This document shows positions 7,448 to 16,906 of a stretch of DNA of 64,000 nucleotides, piece by piece. Position numbers and translations under genes: made by a program. This stretch comes from Marinobacter sp. SS21. GTDB taxonomy: Bacteria; Pseudomonadota; Gammaproteobacteria; Pseudomonadales; Oleiphilaceae. The notes beneath the pieces are model-generated. The model was given only the letters and a program-made list of their open reading frames with translations, ran no database searches and was not told the origin of the DNA. Positions within the stretch are counted from its first letter, which is position 1. The number at the start of each line of letters is the position of its first letter. The stretch is taken from assembly GCF_028369065.1 (NCBI RefSeq), contig NZ_JAQNDA010000006.1:124001-188000 (forward strand), in the 5' to 3' direction.

Positions 7448-9220
7448 GTGAAGGTAAACAGATTTTATAGAGATGAACTGAGCTTCCTGCGGCTGCAGGG
7501 GCGGGAGTTTGCCGAGGCACACCCTCAGCTGACCCGCTTCCTGTCGGAGCAGAGCACCGATCCGGACGTGGAGCGGCTGCTGGAAGGCTTTGCGTTCCTT
7601 ACCGGCAAGCTGCGGGAAAAGGTCGAGGATGAGTTTCCCGAACTGACCCACTCGTTGCTCAACATGCTGTGGCCCAATTACCTGCGGCCGGTGCCCAGTT
7701 GCACCATCATGCGCTTCGATCCGCAGCTGCATGCCATCAGTGGGGGCCAGCGGGTGCCGCGGCATACCGAGATCAAGAGCCGTCCGGTGGGGGCGGCTGG
7801 CCGTCAGACCCAGTGCCGCTTCCGCACCTGCCGGGAGGTGGCGGTGTATCCCGTCAGTGTTGCGGACGCCGGTGCCGAGCATTCCCGTGAAGTGTCGGTG
7901 ATCAGCGTCGACCTGGCCCTGCATAGCGATCAGCCGCTGTCGGCCCTTGGTCTCGATCGGCTGCGTTTCTACCTGGGTGGCGACCGCCACACCGGCGAGA
8001 CCCTGTACCTGTGGTTGAACCATTATCTGCAGGCCATCGATCTGGAGCTGGCAGACCAGGTGGTATCGATTCCCGTCCGCAGTTTGCAGCCTGTGGGCTT
8101 TGCCGGCGATGAAGCCATGCTGCCTTATCCCAAGAATGCCTACCCAGGCTACCGCATCCTGCAGGAATACCTGAGCTTTCCGGAGGCGTTCCGTTTCGTG
8201 GATGTGGCTGGGCTGGCGGGGCGGCTGCCGGCGGCGGTGGTCGATGAGGTCCGGCTGCGTTTCCGCTTCAACCGAATCTTGCCGCCGGAGCTCAAGGTGC
8301 GGCCAGAGCATTTCCAGCTGTACTGCACGCCGGCGGTCAATCTGTTCAGTCACGAGGCAGACCCGGTGGACCTGAACGGGCGTCAGACCGAGTACCGGAT
8401 TTCCCCGTCCAGTCGTGCCCCCGATCACTTTGAAGTATTCAGTGTCGATCAGGTCGAGGGCTGGCTGGAAGGCCGTTCCGGCCGAGGCGAATCCCGCCTG
8501 TACACCGCGTTTGAGTCGTTCCAGCACGAGGTGGAGCGGGACCAGGGGCGCACCGCCCTGTATTTCCGCACCCGCGTTCGGGAGAGCGTGCGGGGGGATG
8601 GCTTCGACCATGACATTGCCTTTGTTCGCGGCGATGAGAGGGCATGCCTCAACCGGCACGAGGCGGTGTCGCTGACGCTGACTTGCACCAATCGCCAGTT
8701 GCCAGACCAGCTTGCGGTGGGCGAAGTCTGCATGGCGACCGAATCCACTCCGGCTTTCGCCACCTTTCACAACGTCACCCGGCCCACCGCCACGCTCAGG
8801 CCGACGCTGGACGGCAGTCTGTTGTGGACCCTGATCTCCAACCTGTCGCTCAATTACCTGTCGTTGCTGGAGGAAGATGCCCTGCGCACGGTTTTGCGGG
8901 TGTACGACTTCCGGGCTCTGGTGGACCGGCAGGCCGAGCGGGTGTCCCAGAAACGTCTGGCCGGTATCGAGGGCATCGAGACCGAGCCGGTGGACCGGAT
9001 GGTGAGGGGGCTGCCGGTGCGGGGAATCCGGTCGGTGCTGCGGCTGGATCGGCAGGCGTTTGCCTCGGAAGGCGATCTCTACCTGTTTGGCACGGTACTG
9101 AGCCAGTTCTTCTCGCTCTACGCCAGCATCAATGCCTTTCACCTGCTGGAAGTGGTGAATACGGACAATCAGGAACGGTACACATGGACGTTACAGCAAG
9201 GGCAGCAGCCTCTGACGTAG
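7448..9220 (+). CDS. tssF: T6SS baseplate wedge protein TssF (VasA/ImpG)
   Basis: A 590-residue protein. GTG 7448 begins VKVNRFYRDELSFLRLQGREFA, the highly conserved TssF N-terminus, five bases after tssE stops. LEGFAFLTGKLREKVEDEFPELTHSLLNMLWPNYLRPVPSC is the family core helix region. With TssG it forms the trimeric baseplate wedge contacting TssK, TssE and VgrG. The last 37 bases overlap tssG, indicating coupled translation. Normal length for the family. Confidence 0.96.
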   Translation: MKVNRFYRDELSFLRLQGREFAEAHPQLTRFLSEQSTDPDVERLLEGFAFLTGKLREKVEDEFPELTHSLLNMLWPNYLRPVPSCTIMRFDPQLHAISGGQRVPRHTEIKSRPVGAAGRQTQCRFRTCREVAVYPVSVADAGAEHSREVSVISVDLALHSDQPLSALGLDRLRFYLGGDRHTGETLYLWLNHYLQAIDLELADQVVSIPVRSLQPVGFAGDEAMLPYPKNAYPGYRILQEYLSFPEAFRFVDVAGLAGRLPAAVVDEVRLRFRFNRILPPELKVRPEHFQLYCTPAVNLFSHEADPVDLNGRQTEYRISPSSRAPDHFEVFSVDQVEGWLEGRSGRGESRLYTAFESFQHEVERDQGRTALYFRTRVRESVRGDGFDHDIAFVRGDERACLNRHEAVSLTLTCTNRQLPDQLAVGEVCMATESTPAFATFHNVTRPTATLRPTLDGSLLWTLISNLSLNYLSLLEEDALRTVLRVYDFRALVDRQAERVSQKRLAGIEGIETEPVDRMVRGLPVRGIRSVLRLDRQAFASEGDLYLFGTVLSQFFSLYASINAFHLLEVVNTDNQERYTWTLQQGQQPLT

Positions 9221-10206
9221 CGGAACTGCAGCCCGTTCTCGGGAACGCACGTCGCTACAGCTTTTTTCAACTGGTGGACCTGATCCATCGTCATCACGGT
9301 GATGACCTGGAGCGGGCACTGGACTTGCAGCCGAGCCAGGAACGCATCCGGTTCTCGGCCTCGGCGGGTTTGGGATTTCCCGGCAGCGACGTGGTATCGG
9401 CATTGTCGCCGGAACATGAGCACGCCCCCTATCAGATGGAGGTGAGCTTTCTCGGTCTGCACGGATCGCAGTCGCCGCTGCCGGGATACTACCTGGAAGA
9501 CCTGGCCTGGGAGTCCGGCCAGCAGACCGGCATCCGCCGGCACTTTCTCGATTTTTTCAATCACCGGTTGTTGACCCTGTTCCACCGCAGCTGGCGCAAG
9601 TACCGCTACTACGTGCGCTTCCAGTCCGGTGCCAGTGACGGTTTTTCTGAGCTGGTGTTCGCCCTGGTTGGGCTGGGGGATCGCCGGTTGCGGGGCGAGA
9701 CCCCCATCAACTGGTCAAAAATGCTCGCCTACGCCGGGCTGATGGCCGGGCGCAGCCGTTCGCCGGAGGTGGTCAGCGGCATCGTCGCCCACTGCTTCGA
9801 TCTGGAGCGGGTTGAAATCGAACAGTGGGTGCTGCGCAAGGTCGACATCCCCCAGGATCAGCAAACCCGCCTGGGGGCCAGCAATGCGGTGCTGGGGGAG
9901 AGCACACTGGTCGGCGGCTCCATTCAGGATCGCAGCGGCAAGTTTGTGCTGCGGCTGCGGGATCTGAGCAAGGAACGGTTCGCCGATTTCCTGCCCAACG
10001 GTCGGGACCACCTGCGGCTGGTCAAACTGGTGGAGTTCGCCACCCGGGACCAGCTCGCCTACGACCTGGAGCTGATGATCCGGCCCCAGGACATACGGCC
10101 GCTGAAATTGGGGCAGGACGTGCGCCTGGGCTGGAATTCCTTTGTAGACCCGGCCGCCGAGGCCGGTGGTAACCGGGCCGCAGTCCGCATTCAGATACGC
10201 CGTTAA
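9184..10206 (+). CDS. tssG: T6SS baseplate wedge protein TssG (VasB/ImpH)
   Basis: A 340-residue protein; ATG 9184 lies 37 bases before the tssF stop. RRYSFFQLVDLIHR is the standard TssG opening, and VRFSASAGLGFPGSD-type and PYQMEVSFLGLHGSQSPLPGYYLEDL segments follow, as does NHRLLTLFHRSWRKYRY. It pairs with TssF two-to-one in the baseplate wedge and docks TssK through loop regions. A 27-base gap leads to tagH. Confidence 0.96.
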   Translation: MDVTARAAASDVAELQPVLGNARRYSFFQLVDLIHRHHGDDLERALDLQPSQERIRFSASAGLGFPGSDVVSALSPEHEHAPYQMEVSFLGLHGSQSPLPGYYLEDLAWESGQQTGIRRHFLDFFNHRLLTLFHRSWRKYRYYVRFQSGASDGFSELVFALVGLGDRRLRGETPINWSKMLAYAGLMAGRSRSPEVVSGIVAHCFDLERVEIEQWVLRKVDIPQDQQTRLGASNAVLGESTLVGGSIQDRSGKFVLRLRDLSKERFADFLPNGRDHLRLVKLVEFATRDQLAYDLELMIRPQDIRPLKLGQDVRLGWNSFVDPAAEAGGNRAAVRIQIRR

Positions 10207-10233
10207 CGCTCACGCAGGCAAAGGATTTCCGTT

Positions 10234-11589
10234 ATGGACGAGCAACAGGCTCCACGGTTGCAAATCACCGTTACCAACACCGTCGGTCCTGGCCGGGGCG
10301 GCACCAGAGCACACCTGTTCGGGATCGAGGGAGGTTCCATCGGTTCGGCGCAGCACGACAGCTGGCAGCTGTCGTCTCACCGAACCGGGGTTGTCGCCGG
10401 ACATGCCGAGGTGCGCCTGATCGATGGCAGCTTTTGTCTGATCGATCGCTGCGGCCGGACTTACATCAATGGTGCCCGGCATCCGGTTGGCCGCGGTCGT
10501 CGGGCCCGGTTGAACGACGGCGACGAGATCAGCATTGGCCGCTACCAGCTGCGAGCCGAACTGAGTGGCTCGATTGCGAGCAGCGAGTTGACGATTGATA
10601 CCGGCGCACCCTCCGATGACCGCCTGCTGGCTGGCGAAGAAGGCGAGCTGTGGCGTGGCGCCGACAAGGGTGCCGGTCCGAGCGGTGCAAAGGAACCCCT
10701 GGCTGAGCTGAGCAGCGGGCCGGCCGAGCCGGTAAGCAGTGATCCGCTGGCCGGTTTCCGGGCCTTGCCGGGCGAGGCGGAGGCGCTGGAGCCGGAACCG
10801 ATGCTGGCCAATCCGGCTCAGTGGCAGGCCGAGGCCGCTACCGTAACCGATGAATGCCGGGACAACCGGGACGTGGCACTGGGCTTGCCGGTGCAGCAAG
10901 GAGGCTTGAATACGATGTCGAAACAATCCCCACACCACCCCCCACACCAATCCCCAAGTCAGCCACCTGACCGGCCCTCGTTGGATCAGCACAGTCGCCG
11001 CCATATCAGCGGTGCGCCGTTGCTGAGGGGCATGGCGAGCGAGCTGGAGTTCACCGACAGTGACGACATGCGGCTGTTCCTGGAGGAAGCGGGACAGACC
11101 CTAAAAGCTACCGTCGAGGGGCTGCTGGCGCTGCACCAGAGCGAGGACCGTCGCCACCGGGCCCTGCGGACCCGGCTGCAACCCATAGAGGATAACCCGC
11201 TGCGGCTGGACCAGCAGTATGGCGATACGGTGCAGACCCTGTTTGCCGGCCAGCGTAGCCCTGTGCACCTGTCGGCACCGGCGGCAGTGCGGGAGAGCCT
11301 GGACAGCCTGCGGCAGCATCAGCGCGCCAGCCAGGCGGCCATTGCCGAAGCACTGGAGGCGATTCTGCAGGCACTGTCGCCGGCGGCGTTGCTCAAGCGT
11401 TTTCACGGTTACCGGCGGGGGCTGGGGACGGACGAGAACGAGGACCAATGGGCCTGGCAGATGTACCAACACTATTACCGGGAGCTCAGCTCCAGTCGTC
11501 AGCAAGGGTTTGAACGCCTGTTTCAGGAGGTGTTCGAACAGGCCTACGACCACTACCTGCGTCAACTGCAAAGGGAGAGCCTAACGTGA
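10234..11589 (+). CDS. tagH: T6SS-associated FHA-domain protein (TagH/VasC)
   Basis: A 451-residue protein. Residues about 8-110 form an FHA domain, with GSIGSAQHDSWQLS, a strand containing HAEVRLIDGSFCLIDR and NGARHPVGRG before LNDGDEISIGRYQLR; FHA domains bind phosphothreonine. A low-complexity Pro/His/Ser/Gln linker follows (about 229-252), then the conserved C-terminal T6SS-FHA domain (about 255-451, LLRGMASELEF to DHYLRQLQ). No PpkA kinase or PppA phosphatase gene is in the window, so any phosphorylation partner is elsewhere or lost. The stop overlaps the tssJ start (GTGA). Confidence 0.92.
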   Translation: MDEQQAPRLQITVTNTVGPGRGGTRAHLFGIEGGSIGSAQHDSWQLSSHRTGVVAGHAEVRLIDGSFCLIDRCGRTYINGARHPVGRGRRARLNDGDEISIGRYQLRAELSGSIASSELTIDTGAPSDDRLLAGEEGELWRGADKGAGPSGAKEPLAELSSGPAEPVSSDPLAGFRALPGEAEALEPEPMLANPAQWQAEAATVTDECRDNRDVALGLPVQQGGLNTMSKQSPHHPPHQSPSQPPDRPSLDQHSRRHISGAPLLRGMASELEFTDSDDMRLFLEEAGQTLKATVEGLLALHQSEDRRHRALRTRLQPIEDNPLRLDQQYGDTVQTLFAGQRSPVHLSAPAAVRESLDSLRQHQRASQAAIAEALEAILQALSPAALLKRFHGYRRGLGTDENEDQWAWQMYQHYYRELSSSRQQGFERLFQEVFEQAYDHYLRQLQRESLT

Positions 11590-12119
11590 AGTACTGCAAA
11601 GGGAGTTTGCTGGTTGCCATCGTGCTGATGGCCGGGTGCAGCACGCCTTACAACGCGGTGACCAAGACCGCGAAGGTGCTGTGGGATCCGGATATTCCGG
11701 TCGGTTACCCGGAAGACCTGCCCAGCCGGGTGGACCTCACCATGCTGGCGGAGCCGGACGTTAACCCCAATGAGGCCCTGGCGCCGACCCCCATTGCCTT
11801 CCAGGTGATCGAGATGCGCGACAGTTCGCGGATCATGGCGGCGGATTTTGACCAGTTGCTGGGCGATCTGGAGGCGTCCCTGGGACGCAACTACATCGAC
11901 CACAGCGACTACACCCTGGTGCCCGGACAGTTCAAGTTCGTTGAACCGTTTGAGATTCATGAGGACACCCGGTTTGTCGGCATCATTGCGTTTTATGCCT
12001 ACCCCAACCTGTCCCAGTGGAAAAAAGTGTTCCGGGTTGCCCCCATCGGCCAGCGTTACCACCTGCTGGTCAACCTGAGGGACCGGGAAGTTCATCTGCG
12101 TGAATCGGAAGAATCCTGA
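11586..12119 (+). CDS. tssJ: T6SS outer-membrane lipoprotein TssJ (VasD)
   Basis: A 177-residue lipoprotein beginning at GTG 11586, overlapping the tagH stop. The signal MKYCKGSLLVAIVLMAGCS ends in lipobox LMAGC, so Cys18 would be acylated. The mature domain has the TssJ transthyretin-like pattern with PTPIAFQVIEMRDSSRIMAADFDQLL and PGQFKFVEPFEIHEDTRFVGIIAFYAYP. It anchors the TssM periplasmic domain at the outer membrane in the TssJLM complex. TGATG couples it to tssK. Confidence 0.94.
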   Translation: MKYCKGSLLVAIVLMAGCSTPYNAVTKTAKVLWDPDIPVGYPEDLPSRVDLTMLAEPDVNPNEALAPTPIAFQVIEMRDSSRIMAADFDQLLGDLEASLGRNYIDHSDYTLVPGQFKFVEPFEIHEDTRFVGIIAFYAYPNLSQWKKVFRVAPIGQRYHLLVNLRDREVHLRESEES

Positions 12120-13453
12120 TGGCCATGAACAATCGGGTGATCTGGAGTGACGGTCTGTTCATCAAGCCTCAGCATTTTCAGCAGCAGCAACGCTATTTCG
12201 AGCACCAGCTCCACGAGCGCGGGCTGGCGTTGTCGGACTACCTCTATGGCTTCGCCAGCCTGGAGCTGAACGCCGAATACCTGAGTTTCGGGCGCATCGG
12301 GCTGGTGCGGGCCCACGGCCTGTTTCCGGACGGCACCCGCTTCGGCCTGCCGCAGGACGATGTGATGCCGGAACCCCTGGAAATTCAGGAGGCCTCGGTA
12401 GCCAATCAGCTGGTGTACCTGGCGCTGCCGCTGGGTAGCGACAGCCTGGCCGAGGTCGAGTGGCCCGAGGCCGGTGTGGCCGGACGCTTCCGCGCCCAGA
12501 GCGCGGAAATCCGGGACCTGCACTCCATCGATGGCGATGCCCACAGCATCGACGTCGCCAAGGTGGCGCCACGGCTGCTGCTGGAACGTGACGACCGCAG
12601 CGCCTACGCCTGCCTGGCGATTGGCCGGATTCTGGAGAAGCGGCCCGATGGCAGTCTGGTGATGGACCCCCACTTCCTGCCCACCATGCTCAGTGTCCGG
12701 GCGGCGCCCCAGTTGCAACGGTTTGTCGGCGAAATGGCCGGGCTGATGCGGGAGCGGGCACGCAACATTGCCGATCGGGTCGGCGCGCCGGGGCAGGGCG
12801 GGGTCGCGGATGTGGCGGATTTCATGCTGCTGCAGATGCTCAACCGGGTTCACCCCCATTTCATGCACCTGGCCCGCCTCCGTCAGCTCCACCCCGAACG
12901 ACTGTACGAGGCCCTGCTGGCGGTATGCGGAGAGCTGGTCACCTTCACCGACGAGCGCCGTTTGCCCCAGGAGCACAGCCCCTACGACCACGACCTGCCG
13001 GCCGCGTGTTTTGCGCCCTTGATGCAGACCCTGCGCCAGGCCCTGAGCACGGTGCTGGAACCCCGTGCGCTGTCGATCCAGCTGCAGCAGCGTCAGTACG
13101 GTCTGACGGTGGCGCCGATCCAGGATCGGCAGTTGATGGGCCAGGCCGAATTCATCCTGGCGGTGAAGGCGGACATGCCACTGGACGACCTCCGCAAGCG
13201 CTTCATCCAGCAATGCAAGGTGGCCTCAGTGGAGAAAATCCGCGATCTCATCAGCCTGCAGTTGCCCGGGGTGCCGCTGTCGCCGTTGCCGGTGGCCCCC
13301 CGCCAGCTGCCCTATCACGCCGGATTCATTTACTTCCGGCTGGACGAGCAAAGCCAGGCCTGGCAAATGCTGGACAGCGCCAGCGGCTTCGCCTTCCACG
13401 TGGCGGGGGACTTCCCCGGCATGGAAATGCAATTCTGGGCGATCAGGAGCTAA
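12119..13453 (+). CDS. tssK: T6SS baseplate-membrane connector TssK (VasE)
   Basis: A 444-residue protein. The diagnostic TssK N-terminus NRVIWSDGLFIKPQHFQQQQRYFEHQL is present at residues 4-30. Later blocks HDLPAACFAPLMQTLRQAL and IQQCKVASVEKIRDLISLQLPGVPLSPLPVAPRQLPYHAGFIYFRLD match the neck and head domains that bind TssF/G and the TssL/TssM cytoplasmic parts respectively. Start overlaps the tssJ stop (TGATG). No unusual features. Confidence 0.97.
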   Translation: MAMNNRVIWSDGLFIKPQHFQQQQRYFEHQLHERGLALSDYLYGFASLELNAEYLSFGRIGLVRAHGLFPDGTRFGLPQDDVMPEPLEIQEASVANQLVYLALPLGSDSLAEVEWPEAGVAGRFRAQSAEIRDLHSIDGDAHSIDVAKVAPRLLLERDDRSAYACLAIGRILEKRPDGSLVMDPHFLPTMLSVRAAPQLQRFVGEMAGLMRERARNIADRVGAPGQGGVADVADFMLLQMLNRVHPHFMHLARLRQLHPERLYEALLAVCGELVTFTDERRLPQEHSPYDHDLPAACFAPLMQTLRQALSTVLEPRALSIQLQQRQYGLTVAPIQDRQLMGQAEFILAVKADMPLDDLRKRFIQQCKVASVEKIRDLISLQLPGVPLSPLPVAPRQLPYHAGFIYFRLDEQSQAWQMLDSASGFAFHVAGDFPGMEMQFWAIRS

Positions 13454-13456
13454 GCC

Positions 13457-14272
13457 ATGGCAGAGGCACCGGTAACGGAGACCGCGAACGAGCGCCGCGG
13501 CAACCCGTCCTTCAGCGAGATGCTATTTACCGAGCGTCAGGGCGCGGGTTCGGTCGAGACCGCCGTCGATCCCTCATTCCAGCTGCGTGGGGTGGATAAC
13601 AATCGGTTGATTGATGCCGCCAATCCGCTGTTGGGCCTGGTCATCCGGGTGCGCCGGCTGGCGGCGTTCCAGCAGGTAGCGGCGCTGTATCAGCAAGTGG
13701 TGGAGGAGATTGCAGAGCTGGACCGTACGCTGCTGGAGCAGGGTTATGAGCGCCCGGTGCTGGTGGCCTACCGCTATGTGCTGTGCGCCTTTATTGATGA
13801 AGCGGTGTTGGGCACCGATTGGGGCGCCCACAGCGTCTGGTCGCAGCAGTCGCTACTGTCGCGCTTCCACAATGAGACCTGGGGCGGCGAAAAGGTGTTT
13901 GCCATCCTGTCCCGAATGGAACGGGAGCCGGAGCGCTACCGGGACATGCTGGAGCTCATTCATCTGTGTCTGTGCCTGGGCTTTGAGGGTCGCTACAAGG
14001 TCATGGCCAACGGCCGCGAGGAGTATGAGCAGATTATCCGCGGCCTGCAGGAACGGTTGCTGAGCGAGGCTGGCGAGTCGGTCCTGGAACCGCTCACCCA
14101 GCCGTTGAGCCACGTCGCGCCGGCGCGGAACCGATTCCGGTCCGGGCTGCCGGTGTGGGGAATCGGTAGCCTGTTCGTGGTTGCCATGGCCGGGGTCTAC
14201 AAGCTCTTCCACCTGGCACTGAACGAGCGTATCGGGGAGCTGCTCCGTGTGCTGGAACAGCTGCCGAAATAG
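13457..14272 (+). CDS. tssL: T6SS inner-membrane protein TssL (VasF/DotU)
   Basis: A 271-residue protein, the short TssL form. A cytoplasmic DotU-like helical domain covers about 45-210 (NPLLGLVIRVRRL, YRYVLCAFIDEAVLGTDWG, SLLSRFHNETWGGEKVF, CLCLGFEGRYKV, all signature blocks). A single C-terminal transmembrane helix lies at about 231-250 (LPVWGIGSLFVVAMAGVYKLF). There is no C-terminal OmpA-like peptidoglycan-binding domain, so wall anchoring must come from another protein. Only three bases separate it from tssK. Confidence 0.96.
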   Translation: MAEAPVTETANERRGNPSFSEMLFTERQGAGSVETAVDPSFQLRGVDNNRLIDAANPLLGLVIRVRRLAAFQQVAALYQQVVEEIAELDRTLLEQGYERPVLVAYRYVLCAFIDEAVLGTDWGAHSVWSQQSLLSRFHNETWGGEKVFAILSRMEREPERYRDMLELIHLCLCLGFEGRYKVMANGREEYEQIIRGLQERLLSEAGESVLEPLTQPLSHVAPARNRFRSGLPVWGIGSLFVVAMAGVYKLFHLALNERIGELLRVLEQLPK

Positions 14273-14287
14273 GATAAGGAGATCACT

Positions 14288-16894
14288 ATGGTTCGGGTTG
14301 AACTACCGGCGCTGGTCGAGCGCCTCAACGCTATTTGCCGCCAGGGCCTGGAATCGTCCGCGGCGCTGTGTATCAGTCGCCAGGGCGCGGAGATCACGCC
14401 GGCGCACCTGCTCTTCAAACTGCTGGAAACGCCGTTCTCCGATGTTCGCCAGATCTTGGAGCACACCGGGGTGGATGCCCTGGCGCTGCAGCCGCTGGTG
14501 GGCGACAGCCTGGAGGGGGAGCGGCAGACCGCCGAGCCTTACCCGTCGTTCTCGCCGCTACTGATTGAGTTGTTGCAAGACGCCTGGCTGCTGGCGTCCA
14601 CCGAGCTGGGCCACCGTGAGCTGCGCTCCGGGGCCGTGCTGCTGGCGTTGCTGCTGAACGCTGACCGATATTTACTGCCCCAGCTCAGCCAACGGCTAAG
14701 GGGCATCAACCGGGAACAGCTGCGCACACAGTTCGATCGTCTCACCGAGGGTTCGGTCGAGCAGCTCCCGGCCGATGACAGCCGCAGCCCGCCAGTGTCG
14801 GCGCCCGCCGACCTCGATCCGCTCAGGCGCTACGCCAGCAATGTCACCGCTATGGCCGGGGACGGCCAGCTCGACCCGGTGCTGTGCCGGGACGGCGAAA
14901 TCGACCAGCTGATCGATATCCTCTGCCGCCGCCGCAAGAACAACCCCATCGTGGTGGGGGATGCCGGGGTCGGCAAGAGCGCCGTGGTCGAAGGCCTGGC
15001 GCAGCGCATCGTCGCCGGCGAGGTGCCGGAGCGGTTGCGCAAGGTCGAGCTGTGGACCCTTGACCTGGGTGCCCTGCAGGCGGGGGCGTCGGTCAAGGGT
15101 GAGTTCGAGAAGCGGCTGAAGGGCGTCATCGAGGCGGTCAAGGGCGCCGCGACGCCGATCATTCTGTTCATCGATGAGGCCCATACCCTGGTGGGTGCGG
15201 GCAACAGCGAGGGTGGCTCCGACGCCGCCAACTTGCTCAAGCCGGCGCTGGCCCGTGGCGAGCTGCGTACCATCGCTGCCACTACCTGGCGCGAGTACAA
15301 GAAGTACTTCGAGAAGGACCCGGCACTTAGTCGCCGCTTTCAGCCGGTGGCCCTGGACGAGCCCAGCCCGCAGCAGGCGCTGCACATCCTGCGTGGTCTG
15401 CGCAGCGTTTACGAGACGGCCCATCAGGTGCTGATTGCCGACAGCGCCCTGCAGGCCGCCGCCGAGATGTCGGCCCGTTACCTGGCCGGCCGGCAGTTAC
15501 CGGACAAGGCCATCGACGTACTCGACACCGCCAGTGCCCGGGTCAGCCTCAACCTTACGACGCCGCCGCGGCGGCTCAGTCATGTCCGTAGCGAACTGCA
15601 CCAGTTGCGGATGGAAGACGAGTTGCTGGTGCGCGAACAGCGCATCGGTCAGGCCGGTGACCGCGAGCGCCGGCAGGTGCTGCAGGCGCGCATCGACGAT
15701 CTGGCAGCGGAGGCGCAGGAGCTGGACGCCCGCTGGCAGACCCAGCGCACCCTGGTGGCGCAACTGGTTGCGGTACGTGAACAACTGCTGAGTGACTCGG
15801 ACGCCGAGCTTGAAATCGCGGATGTCGGGTCGCTGCAGCAACAGGCGGCGGCCCTGGAACAGGAACTGGCCGGCCTGCAGCAGGACGAGCCGCTGGTCCA
15901 CGCCGGAGTCGATGCCCGCCAGGTGGCGGAGGTGATCGCCGACTGGACCGGAATCCCGGTCAACCGCATGACCGCCGATGAACTGGAGAAGATTACCCAC
16001 CTGCCGGATCACCTGAATCGCCACATCAAAGGCCAGGATCTGGCGATCCACAGCCTGCACCGGCATCTGTTGACCGCCCGTGCCGACCTGCGCCGCCCTG
16101 GCCGCCCGCTGGGGGCCTTCCTGCTGGTGGGGCCGAGCGGGGTCGGCAAGACCGAAACCGTGGTGCAGCTGGCCGAGCTGCTTTATGGCGGGCGCCAGTT
16201 CCTCACCACCATCAACATGTCCGAATATCAGGAAAAGCACACCGTCTCCCGGCTGATAGGTTCGCCCCCGGGCTACGTCGGCTTTGGCGAAGGCGGCCTC
16301 CTGACCGAGGCGATCCGCCAGAAGCCTTATTCGGTGGTATTGCTGGACGAGGTGGAGAAGGCACACCCGGACGTGCTCAACCTGTTTTATCAGGCCTTTG
16401 ACAAGGGTGAACTGGCCGATGGCGAAGGCCGCCTGATCGATTGCAAAAACGTGGTGTTCTTCCTGACCTCAAACCTCGGCTACCAGACCATCGTGGACCG
16501 GGCCGACGCGCCGGAGACGCTGGCGGATGCTCTGTACCCGGAACTGGCGAACTTCTTCAAGCCGGCCCTACTGGCCCGCATGGAAGTGGTGCCGTACCTG
16601 CCCTTGGGCGAGGACACGTTGAATCGCATCGTGTCCGACAAACTGGCGCACCTGGCGGAGCAAATCCAGCGCCGCTACCACACCGAGGTGGTGCTTGAAG
16701 ATGGCCTGGTGGAGGCGATTCGCCGCCGGGCCAAGCGCAGTGAAAACGGCGCCCGGATGCTGGAGTCCATCATTGAGGGCGAATTGTTGCCGCCGGTCTC
16801 GCAGGGATTGCTGGAGAAGCTGGCCCGTCGCGAGGCAGTGACAGAGGTGCGCCTGGGTGTGACGGACGGACAGTTTTCGGGCCAGGTCAGCTAA
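14288..16894 (+). CDS. tssH: T6SS sheath-recycling AAA+ ATPase TssH (ClpV)
   Basis: An 868-residue Hsp100-class ATPase. The N domain (about 1-150) is the ClpV type that grips the TssC N-terminus. The first P-loop is GDAGVGKS at 224-231 with Walker B ILFIDEAHTL near 291-300. A coiled-coil middle domain (about 420-540) is followed by the second P-loop GPSGVGKT at 615-622, pore-loop block GSPPGYVGFGEGG and Walker B VVLLDEVEKAHPDV. It disassembles contracted TssB/TssC sheath. AAGGAGA lies 9 bases before the ATG. Confidence 0.97.
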   Translation: MVRVELPALVERLNAICRQGLESSAALCISRQGAEITPAHLLFKLLETPFSDVRQILEHTGVDALALQPLVGDSLEGERQTAEPYPSFSPLLIELLQDAWLLASTELGHRELRSGAVLLALLLNADRYLLPQLSQRLRGINREQLRTQFDRLTEGSVEQLPADDSRSPPVSAPADLDPLRRYASNVTAMAGDGQLDPVLCRDGEIDQLIDILCRRRKNNPIVVGDAGVGKSAVVEGLAQRIVAGEVPERLRKVELWTLDLGALQAGASVKGEFEKRLKGVIEAVKGAATPIILFIDEAHTLVGAGNSEGGSDAANLLKPALARGELRTIAATTWREYKKYFEKDPALSRRFQPVALDEPSPQQALHILRGLRSVYETAHQVLIADSALQAAAEMSARYLAGRQLPDKAIDVLDTASARVSLNLTTPPRRLSHVRSELHQLRMEDELLVREQRIGQAGDRERRQVLQARIDDLAAEAQELDARWQTQRTLVAQLVAVREQLLSDSDAELEIADVGSLQQQAAALEQELAGLQQDEPLVHAGVDARQVAEVIADWTGIPVNRMTADELEKITHLPDHLNRHIKGQDLAIHSLHRHLLTARADLRRPGRPLGAFLLVGPSGVGKTETVVQLAELLYGGRQFLTTINMSEYQEKHTVSRLIGSPPGYVGFGEGGLLTEAIRQKPYSVVLLDEVEKAHPDVLNLFYQAFDKGELADGEGRLIDCKNVVFFLTSNLGYQTIVDRADAPETLADALYPELANFFKPALLARMEVVPYLPLGEDTLNRIVSDKLAHLAEQIQRRYHTEVVLEDGLVEAIRRRAKRSENGARMLESIIEGELLPPVSQGLLEKLARREAVTEVRLGVTDGQFSGQVS

Positions 16895-16906
16895 CGGGAC
16901 ATCACC

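Noticed and set aside
5800..9142. Two long minus-strand open frames across tssC, tssE and tssF
   Set aside because: They mirror well-supported T6SS genes and have the His/Gln/Arg/Gly-rich composition of antisense frames.
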